Of a DNA stretch of 64,000 nt, positions 1 to 12,299 are shown piece after piece. The translations under genes were made by a program, and so were the position numbers. The DNA comes from Lonicera japonica (Eukaryota > Streptophyta > Magnoliopsida > Dipsacales > Caprifoliaceae), in the NCBI GenBank assembly GCA_021464415.1, contig CM038470.1, positions 11,234,394 to 11,298,393 on the forward strand, given 5' to 3'. Under the pieces are notes generated by a model. That model saw only the letters and a list, made by a program, of their open reading frames with translations. It had not been told where the DNA came from and ran no database searches. Within the stretch, counting starts at the first letter, position 1. Every line of letters starts with the position of its first letter.

Positions 1-1719
1 TTAAATATTAAAATCTTTTGAATTACTTGATTTCAAAATTCGCTCAAAATGTTGGGATTTTAGAATCCTGTATTGAATCACGCAATTTAAATTTGACCAA
101 TCTTTTTTTGATCTTATATCTCCTCTATTATTGGTCACTAATACTTTTCTCTCCAACTAAAATACTTAAATGGATAAAAATCATATTTAAACTCAACTTA
201 TACTACTATATTTTGAAAATTTACATTTTTTTAAAATAACACCTAAATTGAAAATCATGAGATTTTTAAATCTTACTATTTATCAAATTGCATTATTTCA
301 AAATTTGGTAAAAATAACATAACCTTATTGAATTTTTTTGAAATATCAATGCTGAGGTACTTAATTATGTGGAAAATTCCGCCAATTTAGTTTGAAAGAA
401 AAAATAGACATGTTGACCATTTAATTAGTTTTGTTTCACAAGATGTGGGTTGCTTAGCAAGTTGGAATTGTGTATTAATTCATAATAAGATAAAAAAACA
501 ATAAATAAAATAAATTATTAAATTAATTTTCTTATTCGTCCTTATCATCATTAATTTGCAAAAAAATAAAATAAAATGCATATTAATGATATGGTTCAAA
601 CCAACAATTTCTTGAACAATAAGAACAATTTTAACCGTTGGGCAAATTCCATTTTATTTAGTTTCTTGCATTGTTAATTAGATATGTGTGTGCATGATAT
701 ACCGTGCATACACATTGAGTGTATTCCTACATTTAGTAACAAATAAATTAGAAGTTGTTATTTGATTAATTTTTGATAGATGTAGATAGTACCTTAACAT
801 ATAATATCAAATAAGTTTAATATGTTAAAATAACTTATAAGTTTGTCGGTTTATTTTATGTCTCATACTTCTTTGGTCTTAAATTAATGGCAGCTATTTT
901 GGTAAAGATATCCAAAATTTAGAGTTTAATAAAATTTTTTAAATATAATTAAAACATCAAAATTTACGATAATTAACAAACTTTTTTTTTTTTTTTGTGA
1001 AAATAATGTATCATCAATGAAGGCATGCATCATTAGTAAATTACGAGAAGGGCTGACATTTGAAAGGGTAAAGCAGGTGCGTCACTATTATGAGTTGATT
1101 ATTAATAAGTACGACTGGTCCTTGTTCTGTAGTAAGAGTAAGAGTAGGACTGAGCCCTCGAAAGCCGCAGGTTGCATAGGTCTGCGCTTTTGAAAGTTAC
1201 ATGTGTGTGTCAACGACTCCCCTCACTGTCATTTTCATTTATATCGTGACCTACTAGTAATGGCACCTGCAGTGAATTAGTGCGCTGATTTTTACATTTT
1301 ATAAATGTGTTATAAATATTCCACAACTCACCAACACTTTTCATACTTCAATTTTATAAAAATCTCACAAACATACGCTTTATGTTTAACACATAATTAA
1401 CCTCACTTGCTTAATAATGAAAAAGTTAAGTTACATATACTTACTTCAAATGAATAGAGCTTGTTGCTATATATTCGGTTTAAATGATGTCATAAAGCAT
1501 TGAGAATACTGTCAATTTTTTGAATTAGACTCGTTTAATGAAAAAAAAAGTTCTCTTATATATACTCGGTGCAAATGAGGAAAATTCTTATATAGCCACT
1601 TGTCTGACACGAGACATTGGAGTACCGACAATAGGAACATTCAATTTAGCCAAACTTACACATCCGTTGATGGTATAATAACAAAATGTATACATGATAA
1701 AAGGAGCGTGACTTGTTTA
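1..1719. other. AT-rich intergenic DNA
   Basis: No gene, RNA or structured repeat is supported here. The stretch is AT-rich with homopolymer runs; the small open frames have no protein-like composition. Confidence 0.6.
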
Positions 1720-2290
1720 TTGTAATGACTAAAAATATCCTATATTAGTAGTATAATAGGAATATCCTTCCTTTATATGTTGGTGTAATGACCATAATTA
1801 ATAATTTGGGATAATCATTTTAGGAAAGAACTCGGGTAGTTACATATAATATTAGAGTATACCTAAGACTACTAGCATGTGAAGTGGCTGACATACATTA
1901 TGAATTTAACAGGGGGAGATTATAACGACAAAAAAATCCTGTATTAATAATGTAATGTGAATATCCTTGGTATATGTGGATGCAATAATTGGGTGGTTAC
2001 ATATAGTACCAGAGCAGACCCAGGATCACTACCATGTGACGTGTGGATATTATGCGTTGTGTATGTGCGGCTGATGGAGAGCCAAAATTGCTGGATGCGA
2101 CTAGTTAGAACCAAGATTGTTTGTGTATGAACTAAGATTATAACGATCAAAAATATTTTACATTGGCAGTGTAATGAGAAGATCCTTGGTATATATATGG
2201 GTGCAATGACTTTAATTAACAATTAGGGTTAGCCATTTTATGGGAGAACCTGGGTAGTTACATTTATTAATTTATATAACAAAAGTGACA
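1720..2290. repeat. Three tandem, diverged copies of a ~200-bp repeat unit
   Basis: Three units begin near 1732, 1930 and 2148. Each has the same order of landmarks: an 'atatcctt(gg)tatat' block, a 'gggtgcaatga' or similar block, then '(g)gtagttaca' or 'ggtggttaca'. Units 1 and 2 continue with a weakened 'taccagagcagacc'-like motif that resembles the tRNA-iMet primer-binding site of LTR retroelements. Unit 2 has an internal deletion. This looks like the decayed junction of a retroelement family, tandemly duplicated. No coding capacity is seen. Confidence 0.5.
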
Positions 2291-4758
2291 TAGAAGAGTT
2301 TTACATCTTCCTTTAAAATCTCTTCATTTTAAGTTAACTTCACAAAAAAATACATATATGACTTTTACATGATCAATTCAACCTAACATAAAAAAATATA
2401 CATATACGATCTTTATATCTTCAATTCTGACAAACTTCAAAAAAAAAATTAAATATATAAAAGCTTTACATCTTCAATTCTATCAACCTTGACAAAAAAA
2501 ACACATTTTTTTATGGGTCTTCTGCTTGGGTCTCATTGTACAACTTTCCTTCATTGTCAAATTTGTCTCCACCATCGAATTTAAGATCAACACAAGAGAA
2601 AGAGGATCTACTAGTGGAGGATTTTCTTTAACATTATCAAGTTTATTATTAAGAGAGTAATTTAATTTTGGTGAATAATTTAAAACAAACTCGGTTCTTT
2701 TTGAGAGAGTTATAGTTGACTAAATTTCCTTATATGTTTTGGGGATTACATATTTGTTTCAATTTGAATGTTGTATAATGATGTATGAAAGATTATATAA
2801 CATTAATACACTAATAATAATAACTACAATATATTTTTTTTATTTGATTTTATAGTGGAATGTTACCACAAACTTTCTCTTTAGCATATTCTTTTTTCGC
2901 ATTCTCAAGTACAATACTTCTTCTTATGATAATTCAAGCCTCAAACTACCTATCGATGATGTTTTTATTTCGATTTAGTAGTGATTTCTTGATTTTGGAA
3001 GCTCAAATAAAGAATAACCGAGTCACTTATCCCTCTATTGGTTTGCTTGTTGGCTTTGGCTTTGTGATGATGATTTGGAGAGGGGGGGAGATGAGAATAT
3101 GGGTTTGATTATTTAAGTTAATGTCAGATTAATTTATCAACCATTAGATTAATTTATTAAGTGAAGGGGTGTTTGTGAAAAATAAGTGGGGTGTTGAGAT
3201 TTTTTTTATTAAATTTTCGAAGGAGTGCTTGTAACACATTTTTTGGTATAAATACCACCCTCCTTAAATTAAATGATTAAATTATTGGAAGATGAAATAA
3301 TAATGTGTTTGAGTTGATCAAATTTTAAATAAATTATATAAATTAATCAATGCACTTTTAATATATATATATATATCATTTGTAGGAATAAATATAAAGT
3401 TGGATATCTATTCGACAACAACCAAGCATTCGAGTTTAGTTAAGACGGTTGATCTCACATGCTTAGTGAGCAATTGAGGGAGCCCAAAAATAATAGCCCT
3501 AGACCTTGGACCTATGGCATTAGGCAAGCCCAACAAAAAAAAGAGACTAAAGCCCAAGAGAAAGCAAGCACTAATCGAGTATAGTTATGTTGTCGAGTAA
3601 AATTGACTTTACTGAATTAATGGATATCGAGAGAATCGTTTCCGCCAATAAGGATACAACAGTTGTACAAGCCGAGATGGGCGTGCTGCTATGCAAAGAT
3701 GAACTTATCAGCGAGTGAGTATAAAACACCTATAATTCGTACTATTTTGGGACACCAGTAAGATTTAACCCTACAGTAATGTTTAAGTTTTGACCTTTAT
3801 AGTCATTTTACTGCTTACCCTAAAAGAGCATTGTAACTTTAATTCTATATGTTTAAATAGAAAATGGAAGACTCATTAGTAAGGGGTCTAAAATTCTAGG
3901 TAATTAAAAAGGAGAGAGAGCTGATAGCTTGTGTTATTATCGTAAATTGTCTTTGAGTTAGTGAAACACACACACACAAACGGAGGACGTATTGTCGGAA
4001 TATCATAGATACTACTGGAGGAACCTATCGTCACTTAAAAAACATTGTCTTCTTTATCTCCTTTATTTATTGTTACGTTGATTTTGCTTAAGAACTCATA
4101 TTACGAGGAAACCAAATTTTCAGTCACTTGTGTCATTTAATCTAATAACTTAGTGATTTAATTTATTACCTTTATCAATACTTTTTTTCTTTTTTTATTT
4201 AAATGTTAAAACATTTACAAAACAATTAAAATTTAGGTCACTTGCCTTTTAAGCATAGTAAATTATCTTGTACAAACGTTGCGTGTCTAACTTATATGTA
4301 TATACTTTAATTTATTTTTAATAATAATGATATATGACTTAATATTACTTAGTAGTAAGATTTGAATCCTCATGCAATCATAGTTTTACGAAGAAAAAAA
4401 AAGTTATAGTTCGCATTTTTTGTCATACCTCCGGACTGGCCCTAGTGTTTATCTATACTCAAATTCTATTGAATATGGATTTTGTTGCTTGATCTTGAAG
4501 GTATGTGTTAGTAATGTCTTCCGTCTTGAATAATTTAACTTCCCCATTTCTTGAAATATGCCTAATTAAAAACTAAGTAAAGAATATCTTGACACAACTA
4601 ATCTAATGGAAACAAATTATGTTATAATGATTATTTTCTAAATTTTTTATGTATAATTTGAGTTTATGACCGCATACATTAATAAGAAACCATGTTTTGA
4701 CGTATGTTTTTCAGTTTTCTTAAGTTAAATACAATATGAATGACCACGTTATTATCTT
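2291..4758. other. Intergenic DNA without a recognised gene
   Basis: Around 2300-2480 there is a degenerate ~60-bp repeat built on 'tcttcaattct'. A short CA run lies near 3967. The stretch 3700-4100 has the feel of an old LTR end (TATA-poor, ending in C/T-rich sequence), but no partner, primer site or target duplication was found. Small open frames have no recognisable product. Confidence 0.5.
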
Positions 4759-4830
4759 GTGGCTGTAGTTTAGTGGTGAGAATTCCACGTTGTGGCCGTG
4801 GAGACCTGGGCTCGAATCCCAGCAGCCACA
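4759..4830 (+). tRNA. tRNA-His (GTG)
   Basis: A full cloverleaf of 72 nt with no intron. The acceptor stem GTGGCTG pairs with CAGCCAC, followed by discriminator A. The D arm is GTTT/GAAT, the anticodon stem CCACG/CGTGG has loop TTGTGGC with anticodon GTG at 4792-4794, and the T arm is CTGGG/CCCAG with loop CTCGAAT. It decodes CAC/CAU histidine codons in cytosolic translation. The A-rich downstream stretch is followed by T-rich sequence near 4837-4849 that could terminate Pol III. The nuclear AT-rich setting fits a nuclear gene, although organellar origin of the sequence cannot be fully excluded by eye. Confidence 0.95.
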
Positions 4831-6185
4831 AAAATGTGTTTTTCGACATTTTTTGTATCTTAGCTTACTTAATTGTTCCCTTGACACCATCGACTACAGC
4901 TCTGGTGAAGAAACATTGGCATCATTTCTTCGAAAATGTGGCCGAGGTCTGAACATTTTGAGCCTCCCCTAGAATCCTCAGCTTTTTTCTTTCGCCGCGT
5001 TTTAGAACCTACGTAATTAGTATTCATTATCATTAGTAACATAGTTTGGTGTGGCAGCTAACAAGTGCACATACTAATTTTTGTTTGGTGGGGGGGGGGT
5101 TGAAAGAACTACAATAATCTAAAAAGTATTCATGGATAACTAAACCAAGTTTCTACAGGCATGAAGATAAATCATTACACTTGGGCTTCATCTAATAATA
5201 AGTAGGAAAGTAATAAAAAGAACAATTGATTTGTGTGAAAAGTTAAAAAATCAAATTTAGTGATGCATTGAGATTTTTACTTACTTTTTTGCTTTTCCCA
5301 TGGAATAACTTCTTTGGGTGGTGAGGAAGAATTTTTTTCCAAAAAACCTAAGGAAAAACTCAGAACATTTACTCATAAAAATAAGTATGAGATAGAGAAC
5401 ATTCATTAAATTACTCATCGCATCTTCTATCTTCTCATAAAAGTAATTGTTTTTTCAATCATAGTCCAACCTCATTATCAAACGGAGCCTTAGATAACAC
5501 CTCAAAAGTTCATGACATAAAGATTCCCTAAATTACATTACTCGAGTATATTCCTGGGTAGGGTGAAAAAACGAAGAGTATATTCCTGGAAATAAAAGGC
5601 ATTACTAATTTTATGGATGTCTCAACTTTGATAAATATTGCATGACTTCTAAAAAAAAAATGATTCCAACACCCAAAACCTAAAAATGCTTAAAAGCTAG
5701 AATTGACCATCAAATGGTCCGAGAACCAAGGAGAAGAGTGGGTTAGGATCACACAAAACAGGTTTTGATCAAATTCGATTCAAACTAACCCATTTACAAA
5801 CACGTTTGTTTGGTTTTACTACATCGGACAAAACTAACTTGAAATCGACCCACATTTGACAACTTTAATCATGAAATTAGACATATTATGCATGACCCAT
5901 TTATTAGAAACTACCTATTTGACATGATATGAGCTCCTTATTAAATGGATTTAGTCGCGTCGTGTCGCGTTGTGTAACTTATTTATTAAACATGTCATGT
6001 TAGGTAAATTACATCTGACACAATTAATTAATTAGATCATGTATGGGTTTATGGTAAAGCTGCTATACATGTGTATCGACAGGAGAAAAATACCACATTG
6101 AATCCGAATTACAAGCCCTAATCAAAAGAGGGTGTTTATTTGAAATAAAGCTTGTGTTATCACCTGGGAGGAAGCCTTGTGACTA
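4831..6185. other. Intergenic DNA
   Basis: No gene is supported. A stretch near 5740-6010 contains 'gtcgcgtcgtgtcgcgtt'-like and 'acccattt' phrases typical of old non-autonomous transposons, but no termini could be fixed. Confidence 0.45.
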
Positions 6186-8998
6186 TCAAAAGGCCAAGTC
6201 GCTGTGGTTAATGATCTTGCAGAAGTATAGCACAAGTCGCTGTGGGAAATTGTATTGACCATTATAAAAGTGATTTACGAAAGTTGAAAATAAATGCTTG
6301 CTGACTGCTTTAACAAAGAGATGTCTCTCATTTGATCTCAAATTGGAGTAGGCAAGCCCAAGGCGGAAAACAAGGCAATGCATTTGCTTCACATCAAAGC
6401 CACGCCAAAAGACCAAAGGAAACCAGGCTTCAAGTTCTTCTGGGGAAAGGATACTGTAAGTCTGCCTCCAACGAATTGTCTTCTTGATTGATGATAGCAA
6501 CCTTGAAAACTCAAAATATGCAGCAGTGTAAAATCTACAGAGCTCATCATTATCAAGCCTGTAGACATGCCACACCATATCATATTCCGATAACATATAT
6601 TACTAAATATTAATTGAGATGAGCACTTTTGGTATGCACTTCAAATTACCATTCCTCAATTTAGAAAGTAGACAATTGTTCCAACAAGATTTGAACCTTT
6701 AACCTTTACTCTAACAATGTGCAACTTAACCGCTTGAAAGAAAATGATCACATTACTTCAAAAGATTTTAAATAGGTGTTAAGAATTGCCAAGTGCAAGA
6801 GTGCACACGCATCGAGTGTGCCACTTGTTTTAGTGTAAATGGAGTGGGTGGAAATAAAGTTCTGCCGGGAGGTAAGGAGCATAGATAAGAATGTGGGATA
6901 CACATCATACGACACAAAAACAACACATGGATACACCAATAATTTATTTTTAATAATAAGAAGGTAGGGTACTGCTGTATAGGCATAATGGACATAGTTC
7001 TTTATATTTTTCCTTTTTCGGTGCACATAGTTAATATCATATATATACATGTGATATTATATATATACATGTATTGGATACTAGCGATTACCAGTGTCTA
7101 CAGTACAACGTCAAATCTGTAAACAACATATTCTTACACATCTTTTCTATCTTATTTTCGTATAATTGTGTGAACTTTCAATCAAATTAGGATGTATAAA
7201 CATTCACCACATAATACATTGGAAATAACAGACATTGAAATGCTTTAACATACAAGTCATAATAATCATATTATTCATAGGCATACCAAGGAATGTATAG
7301 AATACGGATATATGATTATTTAATATGTTGTGTCTTTTTGTATAGTTGGTATACATGATTGATAGAATCAATTCTATAAGGTACCAAAACCATCTCTTCT
7401 AGTAAGTCTATCTTGATGGACTCTCTCCACAATGGCATCGAGATGTAAATGCTTACGACAATAAACACAAATGAACTAGTAAAATTTTGGTTTGAACACG
7501 AGAAACACATTATAGACTGAAATTCACAATCCTAAAGGTAGAAAATTAGAAGAATTTGGTATAGATGTATAGTAATATTACATTTCTGGCAGAGAAATGC
7601 CCTGCCTATCAAGCTCTCTTTGGAGTTCTAGAAACCACTTTTCAGAACCAAGTCTTCTTCTGGGAACATCATCAGCAGACCTTAAAAAAAAAGAAAAAGA
7701 AAAATGAAGACAAACCTTTTGAGATATGAAGTTGAAAGCCCAAAGAAACAAATAGGGGTATAAATCAAACTAGCATGAAGACAGTCATATATATATATAT
7801 ATATATTTTCAGAAACAAGAACTTTATTAATAAAATCAAAAAAAGCAAAAATAAGCATTACATCTCCAGTGGACCAACAGTCATCCACAAAGCAGCAAAA
7901 ATAAAAGCAACAAACCAAAACAAAAAAAGAAAACTGCAACAACAATCATTGAACAATATAGATTCTGTCCACTGATCCCCATATTACAAATACCAACCAA
8001 CTCATTTTATGACAGCACTCCAATTATTAAAAATATCAGAAATTGATAAGGGATCAAAAAGCCTTGAATAGCTTGCCCAAAGTGAAGCAGCCATTTTAAT
8101 CTTGCACCAAACTTCGCTGGCCTCTGAGGATGTATCTTCAAACACCCTAGCATTCCGCTCCTGCCATAAACACCATGCTACCGCCATCCCACAACACTTT
8201 ACCTTTATTCTTATTGCCTTTAAGTTGCCATTCCATGCCCAGAAAATTGCACCTAGAACTAGGCATGGCACCAATAATTTCAAATTCCATCCTCACTTTA
8301 TCCTAAAGAAATTGTGCAAATATGCAATGGAGGAGCATATGATCTATGGGTTCATTCTCATTTTTGCGTAGGCTGCACCAAGAAGGGGATAATGCTAAGT
8401 GAGGCCTCCTGATTTGAAGCATGTAACATGTATTGACTATTTTTCAAGAAGCCAAACAAGCAAAAACTTTAATTTTAGGAAGGATGTTCTGTATGTTACC
8501 TTTTGTCCATAGCTGAAAACTAGGAATATGGCTCTGATTTTGATTTGTATGCTTGAGAATCATTAAAACAATTTAATGATCTTTTGTACATGCTGATTGA
8601 TCAGAGAAAATAGTTGCAATTGTGAGGACTAAAATTGGCGTTGACATTGCCTGGCAGGACAAACAAGTGACCACTTCTATGATGTTCCCAAATTGTTAAA
8701 CTTTTGAGGTCTACCAGTAAAGGTATATCGAATGCTCGTGTGGTACCAACAACTTAGTTGTGCTGTCTATATTAAGAGAACCATATATAACATACAACCC
8801 AAGATAAGAGATATATAAAAAATGATGTTTCTAAAGAGAATTATAAAAGCCAACCTGAATGCTTTTAACCAATGCCTTAAAAGGAGTCCATCTTTCGATC
8901 CACCTAAATGGGGGATATCAGATAATTTGCAGTGCTTGAAGTCCGTGCCATACAAAAGGACATTTGATCCTTGAAGAACCTTCGCACAATCTCTGGTG
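6186..8998 (-). pseudogene. SEC14/CRAL-TRIO-like gene remnant (three exons, incomplete)
   Basis: Three minus-strand blocks join in phase with GT/AG borders: 8855-8998, 7582-7680 and 6558 down to roughly 6300. Junction codons are complete across both splices. The third block reads like the N-terminal part of a CRAL-TRIO lipid-transfer protein: a DELCRFY helix start, an SIKKTIRWR segment, then ILSPEELEAW and a V-F-R-L-G-L segment. The second has a conserved-looking GSEKWFLELQRELDRQGI stretch. Members bind phosphoinositides or other small lipids at membranes. The lipid-binding C-terminal half is absent: the third frame runs on to a stop at 6186 through sequence that no longer looks like the family, and no further exon was found downstream. 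No start exon was identified either. The 7681-8854 intron carries a truncated LINE. A partial, non-functional copy is most likely; family assignment is moderate. Confidence 0.5.
7785..8530 (-). mobile_element. 5'-truncated LINE (L1-type) fragment
   Basis: On the minus strand the sequence 8283-8002 encodes the far C-terminus of a plant non-LTR retrotransposon polyprotein, with the signature W-x-x-W-x-E-R-N-x-R-V-F (here CLWQERNARVF) and a following KIKMAASLWAS stretch, ending in a stop at 8002-8004. Upstream (about 8530-8284), in another frame, lies a zf-RVT-like segment with PKIKVFAWLAS and an HMLLHC motif, so at least one frameshift separates them. The 3' end is a short AT-rich tail next to a (TA)n run near 7786-7805. 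The reverse transcriptase and endonuclease are missing. It lies in an intron of the SEC14-like remnant, same strand. Confidence 0.7.
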
Positions 8999-9000
8999 CT

Positions 9001-10215
9001 GTAGTTGTTAGCAGAAGGATTCCTATATCATCAGCAGCCCTACTTTCCTTGATGCCTTTTTTTCATTGATATAATGCATTTTAATGCCTTCTGTGATAAG
9101 CCCTTGGTGCTGAAGCAATTACGCAACTTTTACCTGGCTTTTTACTAATGATAACCATTGCTTCTGAGCTGTTGTTTGTACCGTAGACATGTAATGAGTC
9201 TCTCATTCGATTAATTTAACATACTCTTTTTTCATCCTTATGGTAATTTTAAGTGATGTAAAGCTTGGGAGCATTTAATGCTCCGTATGACCCATTATTG
9301 CATCAGAAATAACAAAAAAAGTTGCCACGTAAACGCTGTATGGCCTAAAACCTACAGCGAAAAGTGATTTTATCCTGAAATGAGGTCAGAAATATCAAAC
9401 AATTAGCCAGAGATTATACAGAATAGGAGAGACAAAGCAGTGTCAAGTTCTTGCATTATGTTAAGTGTGAAATCAAGCCTAAATAGTTAGTTAACAGTTA
9501 ACTTAAATGCATGAATAGTGTTTTGCAAATGTACTCTCTCTATATAAAGAGAAAATAAATGAGGAATGGCTGATTATGAATCATACCATTCTAATTCCAA
9601 CATATACATGCACAATTTCACAAGAAATAAGAATTAATCATGCAAATCAAATTCTACACAGCAGTTCATTACTGCGTAAATGTAAAATTGATGATGATAT
9701 ATAGAGAACTTAAAAAGTATGCTACAATGATTATCGTCTTCAATATAAATGCATCAACACAGATTTTAGTTAATCAGTTTAAAAAACCGTAGTAAATTAG
9801 TATCAAATAAGAAAGAAAAAGTAACAACAAAGAGTGTGATTATTAGTATATATTATAATAAGGGAAAGTTAAAAAGGAAGATGGATCAATTCAAATCAAA
9901 ACTACAAATGTAGTGAGTGGTTAATTACAGCACTGAATTTTCAGAATGAGATTAATTATCTTCAATCTTGAAATTTTAAAGTATGAAATGGAGAATGGAG
10001 ATTTGGTTAAAGAGAGAAGCTTCAAGTGGAAGAAGAAGAAGAAAGAAAGAAACGGTAAGACAAGGACAGGAAAAGAAGGTAATGGACATGTGACATCCAC
10101 GTGTCCAAGATTTATCATTTTTTAAAACTTTATAAACTATTCGTCTCCGATCATTTTATATAATTTTAATTTAATTTGTGCAAAATTTATACCTTTTGTT
10201 AAAAAAAGAAGAAAA
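9001..10215. other. Region upstream of the SEC14-like remnant, no gene seen
   Basis: AT-rich DNA. I looked for a first exon of the minus-strand SEC14-like remnant here and could not support one. Confidence 0.45.
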
Positions 10216-11387
10216 TGATTAACTATATAGTTAATATATTGTACTTGCACTTATTCGATACATTAAATTTTCTTTTTTTTTTAAAAATATAATAGCTTGT
10301 TTCTTATTTATTTGCAATTGAGACATCGGTTAGCTTTGCCTTCTAACGTCGTTAACCGATAAAGATGTGGCATACGAGTTAGCATTTTTACTTGCCAACT
10401 CAGCAGACAACTCACTCATTATCACCTTTACCATCTCCGGTACCTCCACCACTTTTCCTCCGGCGCCGGTCACTCTCTCCTCTTCCTTCTCTCTCCATCT
10501 CTACGACTTCTTTATCTTATCTCCATCGTCGACCACAATTACCATCGTCATCTCCATCACCATTCCCCTGAATCAAACAACTTTAATTTAAATTAAGCAA
10601 CAAAGAAACAGAGTCTCACCCATACACGACCCACACAACCAATTCTATACGTCCCACGAGACATGAATTTTAGTTCCGTCCATTTCCATTCTTCATTTCC
10701 CCTGAATTTCCACTTTAAATGTTTAATAATAAACTTCAGATGCTTAATAATAAGTACCCTTGTGAGAAATCCCAAAATACGGAAATGGGTTTTGGGGTAT
10801 TGAGGGTGAGGTGGAAAGAGAAGGAAGAGGAGATAGAGGGTTGCTGGAGAAGATGTGGTAGAGGTGCTGGAGATGGTAGTGAGAGAGAAGGAAGAGGAAG
10901 TTATCGAAGTAGTAGTAATGGGTTTGGGGGTATTTAGGGTAGAGGTGGAGAAAGAAGAAAGGGGAGGAAATAGAAGGAAAATGAGAGAGAGAGCTGGCGC
11001 CGGAGAAGAAAGTCGTTATATTTGAGAAGAAAGCGCCGGAGAAGAATGTGCTGGAGAAGTAATGGGTTTGGGGATATTCATTTTTCTATTTTTTCTTTAT
11101 TCGAGAAGAAAGCGCCGGAGACGAAACTTACCCATTTTTCATTCGAAAACCATTTCCTTTTCCATGTTTTTTTTATCTGACTGTGTGCCAACTTGGCTGT
11201 TGAGTTGGCAAGTAAAAATGCCAACTCGTATGCCACGTCATTATCGGTTAACGGTGTTAGAAGGCAAAGTTAACAGATGTCTCAATTGCAAATAAACATG
11301 AAGAAAGTTGTTATATTTGAAAAAAAAAGAAGTGCAATGTATCGAATGGAAAATGAGTGTAAATATAATATATTAAAATGTAGTTAA
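10216..11387. mobile_element. Non-autonomous element with ~170-bp terminal inverted repeats (MULE/foldback-like)
   Basis: The first ~175 bases (10216-10412) are repeated in reverse complement at about 11195-11387, with landmarks in the same order: gattaacta, attcgatacatt, ttatttgcaattgagacat, gccttctaac, gttaaccgataa, tggcatacgagtt, ttgccaact. The arms continue inward as a pyrimidine-rich left side (10440-10600) against a purine-rich right side (10800-11110), so much of the element can fold back. No transposase is present. Long arms and size suit a non-autonomous Mutator-like element, but no convincing 9-bp target duplication was seen, so the superfamily is an inference. Confidence 0.6.
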
Positions 11388-11783
11388 TCCCAAAACAAAT
11401 ATTTTTCACTTAAGATTTGTGTAAAAAAATTGTGTAAAATATAAACTCAATTTAAACATTCACATTATCTCACCTTAGTTTTTTACAAAAACTTTAAAAT
11501 AATATAACTAAAATTATAAAAATTAGTTTTTAATAAAATTTATATATTTGAAATCTATTCATCAATAGTTACAAAATAAGATTATTGTGACTATGAAATT
11601 ATGTATAATTTTTTTCCCATAAAAAACTATTAACCATTACATATATAATGATATATTCTATTTGTGTGATTTTCATTGGTTCATTTGAATTTTATAAATG
11701 AATACCATTGGAGCACAATTTATGTGTAAAATTTCTTTACATATAAGAATTTACACAAAAATACACTATCATTGGAGATGTTC
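11388..11783. mobile_element. Tourist-like MITE, 5'-truncated copy
   Basis: It ends with 'ttggagatgttc' followed by TAA, the terminus and target of PIF/Harbinger (Tourist) MITEs. Its body aligns in direct orientation with the neighbouring element (shared phrases acaaaaactttaaaat, tatttgaaatctactcat or close variants). The left terminus is missing; the copy abuts the long-inverted-repeat element on its left. Confidence 0.5.
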
Positions 11784-11786
11784 TAA

Positions 11787-12296
11787 TGGCATCTCCAATA
11801 ATCTTATATATTTATGTTTTGTGTAAAATTTATAAAACTTATAATTTTTTTTTGTCTCCAATAGTCTAAAAAAATGAGTTTTGTGTGAATTGGTTGTATA
11901 AAATACACTCTCACTTTACACTACACTACCATGTCAGCTTTGTACTTCTCCTCCACTTTTTTTACTAAAACTTTAAAATGTAATAACTTATGATACAAAA
12001 AAAATGTATTTTAATAAAAAAAACTACATATTTGAAATCTACTCATTAAAAGGTTATAAATCAAGATCCATTGTGAATATAATATTATTAATAAAAAATC
12101 TAAAGGAAAAAAAAATATAAAATTACATAAATAACATTTAATATATGTTGATATCTTATTGGTTATTTCAAAATTTACACAATAATTTACGAATGTACTA
12201 TTGGAACATATTTTTTCCAGGTTTCAAGTTTTGTGTAAAAGTTAAATGACATATAATATTTACCCTTCAATTTTTACACAACTGTTAGAGATGCTC
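11787..12296. mobile_element. Tourist-like (PIF/Harbinger) MITE, 510 bp
   Basis: It starts 'tggcatctccaata' and ends with 'tgttagagatgctc', imperfect inverted ends of the GAGCATCTCCAA type. TAA flanks both sides (11784-11786 and 12297-12299), the 3-bp target of Tourist elements. The element has no coding capacity. Its left TAA is shared with the end of the preceding copy. Confidence 0.65.
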
Positions 12297-12299
12297 TAA

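Noticed and set aside
7775..7975. Plus-strand frame over the (TA)n run
   Set aside because: It is the complement of the LINE 3' untranslated region and tail.
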